From Planctomycetota bacterium (lineage in GTDB: Bacteria > Planctomycetota > Planctomycetia > Planctomycetales > Planctomycetaceae): a DNA stretch of 5,367 nt. Positions 1 through 5,367 of this stretch are shown here, piece after piece. The DNA is taken from assembly GCA_026692825.1 (NCBI GenBank), contig JAPLOC010000551.1:893-6259 (forward strand), read 5' to 3'. Within the stretch, counting starts at the first letter, position 1. Every line of letters begins with the position of its first letter. The translations under genes were made by a program, and so were the position numbers. Below the pieces are notes generated by a model that did not search any database, had not been told where the DNA came from, and saw only the letters and a list, made by a program, of their open reading frames with translations.

Positions 1-80
1 GTTATCTCGTCCTGCGCGAACACCTGCTGGACACTGAACCGAATTCCCGGCTCGTCATCAACAATCAGCAACTTAAACAT
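1..80 (-). CDS. Response regulator, N-terminal fragment of the receiver domain (3' end outside the window)
   Basis: Only the first 26 codons are visible. They begin MFKLLIVDDEPGIRFS, which is the first beta strand of a CheY-like receiver domain followed by its acidic pair (Asp8, Asp9), which binds Mg2+ during phosphotransfer. The phospho-acceptor aspartate and any output domain lie beyond the left edge. The ATG at 80..78 has an AGGAG ribosome binding site seven bases upstream. It overlaps the TAA of the upstream kinase gene by 8 bp, so the kinase is its likely partner. From the kinase type, an NtrC-like regulator with an AAA+ sigma-54 activation domain and a DNA-binding tail is the best guess, but none of that is in the window. 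Receiver identity is fairly sure; the output class is inference. Confidence 0.85.
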   Translation of the reverse strand, partial: MFKLLIVDDEPGIRFSVQQVFAQDEI

Positions 81-87
81 TTGACGT

Positions 88-92
88 CTCCT
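88..92 (-). promoter_or_regulatory. Ribosome binding site of the response regulator
   Basis: AGGAG on the minus strand lies seven bases before the ATG at 80..78. It sits inside the last codons of the upstream kinase. The regulator can therefore recruit ribosomes itself even though its start overlaps the kinase stop. Confidence 0.7.
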
Positions 93-435
93 GAGAGTTC
101 AGTCTTTTTTGGGTGGAGTCGCTCGTGAATGTCTCAATGACACAAGGCAATCGCACGACGAAACAGGCCCCACGCTCCACGCGGTTGGTGGCTCGCAACT
201 CACCGCCGTGTTCCTCTACGATCCGACGACTCACAGCCAGCCCCAGCCCAGTGCCCCGTTCCTTGGTCGTGACGAACGGTTCGAATAAGTGGTCCAGGAC
301 TTCGTCGGGAATTCCCTCACCGTTGTCCAGAACCTCGACTCGGCAATACAGGACTTCGTCCTCAGCCTGGGATTCGCATGCCGGTGGGTGGAGTGCCACG
401 CTCAGGTTTCCCCCGCCCGGCATCGCTTCGATTCC

Positions 436-442
436 GTTCGAC
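436..442 (-). other. Site of the apparent 11-bp deletion in the kinase N-box
   Basis: On the minus strand the codon GTC (Val391) is followed by a single G and then by AAC GGA ATC GAA GCG (NGIEA) in a new frame. In intact kinases of this type four residues of the form NLLx separate this valine from the NGIEA-like segment. Twelve bases are expected there and one is present. The shift is therefore best explained by loss of about 11 bases rather than by a one-base read error. Confidence 0.65.
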
Positions 443-1765
443 CAGAACCTGCTGCAATTGACTGGGGTCACCGTCAATCAAAATGGGCTGTGGCGCGGCG
501 GCGTAGTCGATCGTGACGTTTTGCTGTACCGCGCGGGCATGGACCAGATTCCCCACGCGTCGCACCGTGTCACGCAGGTCGTGCTGCACGCGACGCTGCT
601 GGGGCGGGCGGGCGAAGTCGAGCAGACTCTGAATCGTCCGCTCCATCCGCTCAATTTCATCAAGAATGACTTGAAATTGACGTCCTTTGTCCCCCGAGAG
701 GTTTTCGACGGGCGCGTGGGCCGAGCTTGGCGTGGGGCGACCGCCCTGGGGAAATCCGGTCTGGACCAACAGCTTCACGGAGGTGAGGGGATTTCGCAAT
801 TCATGCGCCACGCCGGCCGCCAGTTGCCCTACCGCCGCCAGTCGCTCGTTTCGCAACACCTCTCGTCGCGCCAGGTTGAGTTCGGTGACCGTCGATTGCA
901 GACGCTCCTGAACACGGGACACTTGCTGATCCAGCGACTCCAGATCCGCCGGATCCGCCGACGAGACTTCCAGCCGACCCATGTCGGCATCAAACCCCTC
1001 CAGCCGGACGGTGATTCGCGAAATCTGCTTTCGCAAACGGGACGCCGCCCGATACCCCAGCCAGACTCCCAACACCGGCCCCGCGATATTGAGTACCTGG
1101 CGAATGGTCAGCACCAATTGGATGTAATGGCGAAATTCCGCCTGCCGTTGCTGAATCACCAGGTCATTCGACTCGATAAACGTGTGACAGTCGGTTGAAA
1201 TCGCCGATACCAGACGAGCCAGTCGGCTCCTGCCGTCACTGGATCGATCCATCGCTTCCGCAATCCCTTGAAACGCCTGATAATTCGCTTCGATTCGCGA
1301 CAGCAAACTCTCATCCTGAGGCGTGACCAGAGCGCGCATTCTGGTCGTCGCACTGGAAAAATCGACTTGGGGTGTCGTTTCCGAAGTGGGTTCGCTGGGG
1401 TCAATCAACCCGAGTTTCTGCTGGTACGCCTGCCAGACCGCCTGCTGCATGTCGTTGGCGGCATCGACCGCCGCCACATTGCGGGTCAGCAGATCCTGAT
1501 ACGCGTTGTCCTGCCAGGCCATGAAAATCGTGGTCGATGTGCTGACGACGAGCCACAAGCCGCCCACAAGCAGCGTCGGACCCAGCACTTCTCTCCAAAC
1601 CGGCCACTTCATCGAAAAAGACGTTCCCACTCGGCAGAACTACGGGTTTCGGGACTCGACAGACTGAATCCCCGCAACAATCGTCCATGGTATCGGTCGC
1701 AATGGTGATGTTCCATGCGAACTTCGGTTTTCTTCGACCGCGAAATCCAGTAATGGGCCGGGACC

Positions 1766-1788
1766 GGGAAAAATCCCTTTCAGAAAGG
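1766..1788. repeat. Two overlapping, mutually exclusive short inverted repeats
   Basis: GGGA-aaaa-TCCC (1766-1777) and CCTTT-cag-AAAGG (1776-1788) share two bases, so only one can form at a time. An A-run follows on the plus strand. The stems are only 4 and 5 bp long. Read on the minus strand they would fall in a possible leader of the kinase transcript, about 160 bases before its start. Function is unknown and chance is quite possible. Confidence 0.3.
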
Positions 1789-1800
1789 AAAAAAACACCA

Positions 1801-1829
1801 TTGACAAAGCGGCAAACTTGCCATTCCGT
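1801..1829 (+). promoter_or_regulatory. Candidate promoter for pyruvate kinase
   Basis: A perfect TTGACA -35 hexamer lies at 1801-1806, about 100 bases before the pyruvate kinase start and in the right orientation. The expected -10 position 16-17 bases later (around 1823-1829) reads attccgt, a poor match to TATAAT, so the call rests on the -35 box alone. A weaker alternative -10 element, GATACT, lies at 1863-1868 without a matching -35. Confidence 0.25.
1811..1822. repeat. 12-bp palindrome, possible operator
   Basis: GGCAA-ac-TTGCC is a perfect 5-bp inverted repeat around two bases. It sits just downstream of TTGACA, where a repressor would block RNA polymerase. It resembles the half-site layout of many dimeric bacterial regulators, but I cannot assign a regulator, and a repeat this short can arise by chance. 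Confidence 0.3.
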
Positions 1830-1893
1830 CCGACAGGTCTGGCCTCGCGACTTCAATTCGCGGATACTGAGTCCCCTTCGAATTGCCTCTCCT

Positions 1894-1897
1894 GGAG
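1894..1897 (+). promoter_or_regulatory. Ribosome binding site of pyruvate kinase
   Basis: GGAG lies six bases before the ATG at 1904. This supports 1904 over the in-frame ATG at 1931, which has no comparable site and would remove nine residues ahead of the conserved KTKIVATIGP segment. Confidence 0.65.
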
Positions 1898-1903
1898 TGA
1901 CGA

Positions 1904-3364
1904 ATGCCCCCTCTCACCACCGGCGAACGGATGACGTTCGTCAAAACAAAAATCGTCGCGACCATTGGCCCCGCGGTTCAAACGGTCGAAAAACTCACCC
2001 AACTCGTCGCGGCGGGGGTCGATGTCTTCCGCCTCAATTTCGCCCACGGCCAGCACGACTGGCTGTCTAAGATGCTGGCGAATATCCGCGAAGTCTCCCG
2101 AACTCTGGGACGGCCGGTTGGGGTTCTGGGGGATCTTTCCGGACCGAAAATCCGCCTCGAGGAAATTCCCGGTGGGGTCGCGAGTTGCGTGATGGGGGAA
2201 CAGTTCATCTTCGCACGCGAACCCGACCTGGCCGATCCGAAGGTCTTCACCTGCACCTACGACCGACTGATCGACGACCTGCGGGTGAATGACCGGGTTC
2301 TGCTGGCCGACGGCACCGTCGGACTGCGGGTTGTCGAGCGAACAGACGATCGGGTGATCTGTGTCGTGGAACAGCCGGGCGAGGTCCGCAGCCGCCAGGG
2401 GGTGAACCTCCCCGGTGCCGTCCTCAGCACCCCCAGCCTCACCGAAAAAGACCGCGACGACCTGAAATGGGCATTGGCCAATGGCGTCGACTTCATCAGC
2501 CTGTCATTCGTGCGGTCGGCTGACGACCTTCGGCTGTTGCGCGCGGAGATCGCCGCGTTCGGGCCGAAATACGAACCGCAAATCGTCGCGAAAATCGAAA
2601 AACTCGAAGCGGTCAACGACCTTGACCAGATTCTGGAGCAGACCGATGTGGTCATGGTCGCCCGGGGGGACCTCGGGGTCGAGGTCGATCTCGCCCAAGT
2701 CCCGATGATTCAAAAGCGAATCATTCGCCTGTGCAACCAGCACCGCGTCCCGGTGATCACAGCAACACAGATGCTGGAGAGCATGACGCACTGCAACCGC
2801 CCCACGCGAGCCGAAGCGACCGACGTCGCGAACGCGGTTCTCGATGGAACCGATGCCGTGATGCTCTCGGGAGAGACAGCGGTGGGAGACTACCCGGTCG
2901 AAGCGGTCGGAACGATGAACCGCATCGCTCATGAGGCGGAACGGGTATTATCCCCCGCACGAGGCAACGACCCGTTCAGTCAGTTGCGATCGCGGGCGAT
3001 GGCGGTGACCGAAGCGGTCACCGTCGGGGCCGTGCGGGCCGCCGAGCATTTGACGGCCGACCTGATTGTGGTGGTGACGAAAACGGGCAAGACCGCGCTC
3101 GCCATCTCCCGGCAACGGAGTCAGACTCCCGTGTTGTCTCTGACTTCGTCGGAAGAAACCGCGCGACGCCTGTCCCTCTACTGGGGCATCACCCCGCTTT
3201 GCACTCCCATCAGTCAGGCGACACCTCCCGAGATCCTGAAGTTCGTCGTCGACTGGGGGAAACGGGAAGGAGTGTTGCGTTCGGGGGCGAAGATCATTCT
3301 GATCGCGTCGTCGGGGACTTCGACCGTCGGACATGATGTGATGCTGGTTCACTCCGTCCCCTGA
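1904..3364 (+). CDS. pyk: Pyruvate kinase
   Basis: This cytoplasmic enzyme transfers phosphate from phosphoenolpyruvate to ADP, the last ATP-forming step of glycolysis. The protein is 486 residues, normal for bacterial enzymes. The barrel domain begins with KTKIVATIGP (residues 14-23) and RLNFAHG (43-49). The lid (B) domain covers roughly residues 87-178. The barrel resumes with FISLSFV, the catalytic lysine in AKIEK (Lys230), the metal ligands Glu232 and Asp256 (ARGDLGVE), TATQMLESM (286-294) and the signature reaching LSGETA (321-326). The C-terminal domain keeps the TKTGKTA loop (392-398), which in related enzymes holds an effector phosphate. Two features are unusual. DLSGPKIRL (78-86) has Lys83 where potassium-dependent enzymes have Glu, and Ala47 replaces a serine that ligates K+. 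Both point to a potassium-independent enzyme (inference). It is divergent from the kinase gene upstream and convergent with the next gene, so it is probably transcribed alone. Confidence 0.97.
   Translation: MPPLTTGERMTFVKTKIVATIGPAVQTVEKLTQLVAAGVDVFRLNFAHGQHDWLSKMLANIREVSRTLGRPVGVLGDLSGPKIRLEEIPGGVASCVMGEQFIFAREPDLADPKVFTCTYDRLIDDLRVNDRVLLADGTVGLRVVERTDDRVICVVEQPGEVRSRQGVNLPGAVLSTPSLTEKDRDDLKWALANGVDFISLSFVRSADDLRLLRAEIAAFGPKYEPQIVAKIEKLEAVNDLDQILEQTDVVMVARGDLGVEVDLAQVPMIQKRIIRLCNQHRVPVITATQMLESMTHCNRPTRAEATDVANAVLDGTDAVMLSGETAVGDYPVEAVGTMNRIAHEAERVLSPARGNDPFSQLRSRAMAVTEAVTVGAVRAAEHLTADLIVVVTKTGKTALAISRQRSQTPVLSLTSSEETARRLSLYWGITPLCTPISQATPPEILKFVVDWGKREGVLRSGAKIILIASSGTSTVGHDVMLVHSVP
3003..3023. 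repeat. Perfect 9-bp inverted repeat inside pyk
   Basis: CGGTGACCG and CGGTCACCG flank a three-base loop (aag, 3012-3014), encoding the stretch around AVTEAVTVG. The pairing can extend through 3001-3025 in RNA with one G-U pair. It lies deep inside the gene, where no terminator or attenuator is expected. It may simply reflect repeated GTGACC/GTCACC codon pairs. Confidence 0.5.
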
Positions 3365-4755
3365 TGGGAATTCGCCCGGCAAACTCGCAGCACATTCTCA
3401 CCCAGAATCTGGCGGATCTCTTCCTCGCGATAGCCGCGTTGCACAAGCCCGACCGTCAATAGCGGCCAGTTGGTCCACGCGAGACTCGCCGCACGCGGCC
3501 AGACACCCCCCAGGGCTCCCTCCGGCCAGAGCGCTTCATAGCGCGTGCGGGTTCGACCACGACTGGGAATCCCCTTGGCCGACTCGGCGGCATGTTGAGA
3601 CGTGTGCGCGACATCGGTGCCAATCGCGACATGGTCGACGCCGAATCGTTTGACCGCGTAGTCGATATGGTCCAGAACGGCGGCCAGATCGCCCGTCCCT
3701 CCCAGGAACGGCGCGATCCAGCAAATTCCGATCAACCCGCCGGTGTCGCAGATCGCCCGGATCACTTCGTCGGGTTTCGCGCGAATGTGGTCCCTCAATC
3801 CCGCGCAGACCGTGTGACTGGCGACCATCGGTTTGGTCGAGGCCCGCGCCGCCTCCAGGCTGGTCCGCCATCCACTGTGTGCCACGTCGACAATCACCCC
3901 GACTCGATTCATCTCGGCGATCGCGGCGCGTCCAAAATCGCTGAGGCCGCCGTTCGCTGTTTCGGCACAACCATCTCCCAATACGTTCCGTCGATTGTAC
4001 GTCACGTGCATCATGCGGATGCCAAGCTGGAAAAACAGTCGCACGTACGAGAGTTCTTCCTCAACGCTCACCCAGGTTTGCGGCAAAGGGACCCCATTGC
4101 CGGTGAGGTAGAGACAGTGTTTGCCCGCCTTGTGGGCCGCGATGACGTCGTCGGGATGCGTCGCGCGGACCAGTGTGCCGCGCAGGCGGTCGGCAAGGTA
4201 GGTGAATCGCGCCAGACGCTTCATCAACCGGAGCGGATCCTGACCTTCCTCACCAGCATTTTGAAAGATCGCGGTCACCCCCGCACAGCGCATCGCCTCG
4301 GCGAACTCGTCGCGTTCCGCCGGGGAGTCGGCGGCCCGCGTCATACTGAGTTCTTCCTGCAAATCCTGTACTTCCGCGTCTGACGCTCCCGCCTCGATCA
4401 GGGCCTTGACGCGCGCTGTGTCGAGTGCGGCCCGCGGGGCGAATCCGTAGGAGTCGAAGACCAGGGCGTCCCGGTGGATCGCGAGTCCACGGTCCAGGTC
4501 GGCGCGTGTCGGCTTGAGGACATCCAGCCCCGCGTCACGCGCTCGCGCGATCACGGGATTGTCTGTATACAGGAGCGGGGCACGAACGCTCGGCGTTTCT
4601 GGATCAGCGGCGTTCGCGCGCGTCGTCCCGAAACCCGCTGTGACGGTCGCGGCCACCGCAAGAAACTCGCGTCGTGAAACGGAGGCCACTTTGGGGGCCA
4701 AATTGAAAATGGGAATTCGTCGGCGAATCAAAAGGTATCGCAAGGTGGTATCCAC
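3349..4755 (-). CDS. Tat-exported peptidase family M19 (membrane dipeptidase-like) protein with an atypical metal site
   Basis: M19 enzymes are zinc-dependent dipeptidases with a metallo-hydrolase barrel. From the GTG at 4755 the protein is 468 residues. It has a twin-arginine signal SRREFLAVAATVTAGF (Arg28, Arg29) with likely cleavage after ANA near residue 49, so the mature protein should act outside the cytoplasm. Family features kept are GIRMMHVTYN (about 245-254), VDVAH with His293, VASH with His314, and DHVAIGTD ending at Asp381. The usual HxD zinc pair is replaced by DSYGF (101-105), the usual EG by NG (220-221), and the LTH histidine by Tyr253. Activity as a classical dipeptidase is therefore uncertain. 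The GTG at 4755 has AGGAG only three bases upstream. TTG at 4743 and GTG at 4689 are alternatives, the latter giving a compact Tat signal without a ribosome site. The stop overlaps the pyk end by 16 bp. Family assignment is strong; substrate is unknown. Confidence 0.88.
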   Translation of the reverse strand: MDTTLRYLLIRRRIPIFNLAPKVASVSRREFLAVAATVTAGFGTTRANAADPETPSVRAPLLYTDNPVIARARDAGLDVLKPTRADLDRGLAIHRDALVFDSYGFAPRAALDTARVKALIEAGASDAEVQDLQEELSMTRAADSPAERDEFAEAMRCAGVTAIFQNAGEEGQDPLRLMKRLARFTYLADRLRGTLVRATHPDDVIAAHKAGKHCLYLTGNGVPLPQTWVSVEEELSYVRLFFQLGIRMMHVTYNRRNVLGDGCAETANGGLSDFGRAAIAEMNRVGVIVDVAHSGWRTSLEAARASTKPMVASHTVCAGLRDHIRAKPDEVIRAICDTGGLIGICWIAPFLGGTGDLAAVLDHIDYAVKRFGVDHVAIGTDVAHTSQHAAESAKGIPSRGRTRTRYEALWPEGALGGVWPRAASLAWTNWPLLTVGLVQRGYREEEIRQILGENVLRVCRANSHQGTE

Positions 4756-4758
4756 TCG

Positions 4759-4763
4759 CTCCT
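4759..4763 (-). promoter_or_regulatory. Ribosome binding site candidate for the M19 protein
   Basis: AGGAG on the minus strand lies in the short gap after the upstream gene's stop. It is three bases before GTG 4755 (rather close) and 15 before TTG 4743 (rather far). It is the only clear ribosome site near this gene and is why 4755 was chosen, but the exact start remains uncertain. Confidence 0.45.
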
Positions 4764-4790
4764 CGATTTCGCCGCTGTTCCTGAGGACCT

Positions 4791-5367
4791 CTAGGGAACC
4801 GACTTTGGCAATGTTTCGATGAGCCCAATCACGGCCCATGCGGTCCCCCAGTAATGGTAGATTTCGTCGCGAGCTTTCAGGCGTTCCCGGTCCGTGGAAT
4901 TCGTAATGTTTTTGGAGGGAGTCAACCACGAACCATCATTTTCTTGTGATGCCAGCGGCCACCTGCGTGCGTCGAGAACCCCCTCCGAATCGTTGTTCTG
5001 TCCAACTTTCGCCAAGACGTAAAGTGCCAAGCCGGTTGTTAGGGGGTCGCTGGCGACTCCTGCCTCCCACCCCCAGCCGCCACCGGGATTTCGTGCGTCC
5101 AGTAATTGCCGCCTAAGACGCGCAGCCTCGTCGGTCGTACCCAATTCGTGCTCAAGCAGCAACCGCGTTGCGAGCCATTCGCGATTTTCGGGATTGGGCG
5201 GCTGTCGCCGTAGATAGGCAACAGCCTTTTGAATCGTTGGAGAATGCTTGGACCCGGCGTTATCCCACCGGGCGATGGCAAGCGCGGCCCACATTGTTGT
5301 CGTCTGATTCGCTGTCGCCAACGACCAGCGGCGCATCGTGGCGAATTGGTTGCCTGGCGTCCAAGAA
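4791..5367 (-). CDS. Prenyltransferase/squalene-cyclase-like repeat protein, C-terminal part (5' end outside the window)
   Basis: The open frame enters from the right edge (first visible residues SWTPGNQFATMRRW) and stops at TAG 4793..4791, giving 191 visible residues. The ATG at 5336 is internal, because the frame stays open and protein-like upstream. Helical segments alternate with aromatic and glycine-rich turns, ARNPGGGWGWEAG and SQENDGSWL (QENDGSW at 4946..4926), which resemble the QW motifs of the alpha/alpha barrel in squalene-hopene cyclases and prenyltransferases. The C-terminus, HYWGTAWAVIGLIETLP, is a last helical repeat. The cyclase catalytic DxDD region is not visible, so neither cyclase activity nor a gene name can be assigned; such repeat proteins in planctomycetes are often uncharacterised. 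The M19 gene follows about 35 bases downstream on the same strand, suggesting co-transcription. Confidence 0.75.
   Translation of the reverse strand, partial: SWTPGNQFATMRRWSLATANQTTTMWAALAIARWDNAGSKHSPTIQKAVAYLRRQPPNPENREWLATRLLLEHELGTTDEAARLRRQLLDARNPGGGWGWEAGVASDPLTTGLALYVLAKVGQNNDSEGVLDARRWPLASQENDGSWLTPSKNITNSTDRERLKARDEIYHYWGTAWAVIGLIETLPKSVP

Larger units (their letters stand above)
73..1612 (-). pseudogene. NtrB-like membrane sensor histidine kinase, split by a frameshift in the ATP-binding domain
   Basis: This is a transmembrane sensor kinase that would autophosphorylate and pass phosphate to the overlapping response regulator. Counting from the ATG at 1612, a hydrophobic helix spans about residues 9-33. 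A helical extracytoplasmic sensor region follows, then a second helix at about 163-187 and a poorly conserved HAMP-like linker. The H-box AAGVAHELRNPL has the phospho-acceptor His270 (codon 805..803). The first frame reads QLQQVLV to Val391 (codon 442..440), then shifts and stops at 364..362. The rest of the ATPase domain continues in another frame from codon 438..436: NGIEAMP, DNGEGIP (327..307), LFEPF (288..274) and GTGLGL (255..238), ending at TAA 75..73. The usual text would be QQVLVNLLxNGIEAMP, so about 11 bases are missing. A GTG at 1630 is an alternative start; neither start has a strong ribosome site. The family is clear. Whether the gene is truly broken or misassembled is open. Confidence 0.8.
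1613..1903. other. Non-coding gap between divergent kinase and pyruvate kinase genes
   Basis: These 291 bases separate two genes that point away from each other, so promoters for both should lie here. I see no convincing gene: the open frames crossing it are short extensions of out-of-frame reading from the flanking genes. It contains a TTGACA hexamer, a 12-bp palindrome and overlapping small hairpins in an A-rich stretch around 1766-1797. No good TATAAT-like box is obvious for either direction. Confidence 0.6.

Noticed and set aside
73..477. The kinase C-terminal half as a separate small ATPase gene
   Set aside because: Its only starts are weak (TTG at 477), and its first residues are out-of-frame kinase sequence. 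It is the second half of the split kinase, not an independent gene.
113..1198. Long plus-strand open frame antisense to the histidine kinase
   Set aside because: The translation is Arg/Pro/Ser/Gln-rich with no recognisable motif, while the opposite strand carries clear kinase boxes. It is a shadow of GC-rich coding sequence.
1766..1797. Rho-independent terminator in the intergenic gap
   Set aside because: Stems are only 4-5 bp, and the T-run on the minus strand is separated from or precedes the stem. No gene ends here in either direction, so a terminator is not expected.
1401..1856. Minus-strand open frame reading from the intergenic gap into the kinase in another frame
   Set aside because: The part inside the kinase gene is an out-of-frame translation of the kinase N-terminus, and the rest has no motif. 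The in-frame protein has a sensible membrane helix there.
3592..4383. Plus-strand 263-codon open frame antisense to the M19 gene
   Set aside because: No family motif or ribosome site is seen, and the minus strand encodes a coherent M19 protein with a Tat signal.
1..5367. CRISPR array, insertion sequence, tRNA or phage remnant
   Set aside because: No regularly spaced repeats, terminal inverted repeats, transposase or integrase motifs, or tRNA-like cloverleaf sequence were seen on reading the window.

Overview
The window looks like chromosomal DNA from a GC-rich bacterium, most likely a planctomycete (Planctomycetota). This assignment is an inference from protein style: an NtrB-like kinase next to an NtrC-type regulator, a Tat-exported M19 dipeptidase relative, and a squalene-cyclase-like repeat protein. 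No rRNA or other marker gene is present to confirm it. I see no tRNA, rRNA, CRISPR array, insertion sequence, integrase or phage gene.

Layout. Positions 1-1612 (minus strand) hold a two-component pair. A membrane sensor histidine kinase is followed by a response regulator, of which only the first 26 codons lie in the window. The two genes overlap by 8 bp. The kinase is split between two reading frames near position 439, exactly at the N-box of the ATP-binding domain, in a way that fits an 11-bp deletion. Positions 1613-1903 are a non-coding gap between divergent genes, with a TTGACA hexamer, a small palindrome and two mutually exclusive small hairpins. Positions 1904-3364 (plus strand) hold a complete pyruvate kinase whose cation-site residues resemble the potassium-independent class. 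Positions 3349-4755 (minus strand) hold an exported peptidase-family-M19 (membrane dipeptidase-like) protein. Its 3' end overlaps the pyruvate kinase 3' end by 16 bp, and it lacks several usual metal-site residues. Positions 4791-5367 (minus strand) hold the C-terminal part of a prenyltransferase/squalene-cyclase-like repeat protein that runs off the right edge.

How the genes relate. The kinase and regulator form one signalling unit, which the split may have broken. Pyruvate kinase is a central glycolytic enzyme and appears to be a single-gene unit. The repeat protein and the M19 protein share a strand with about 35 bp between them and may be co-transcribed, but no shared pathway can be read from sequence alone. 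I found no convincing new multi-gene system. The items most worth a second look are the kinase lesion, the degenerate M19 metal site and the pyruvate kinase cation signature.
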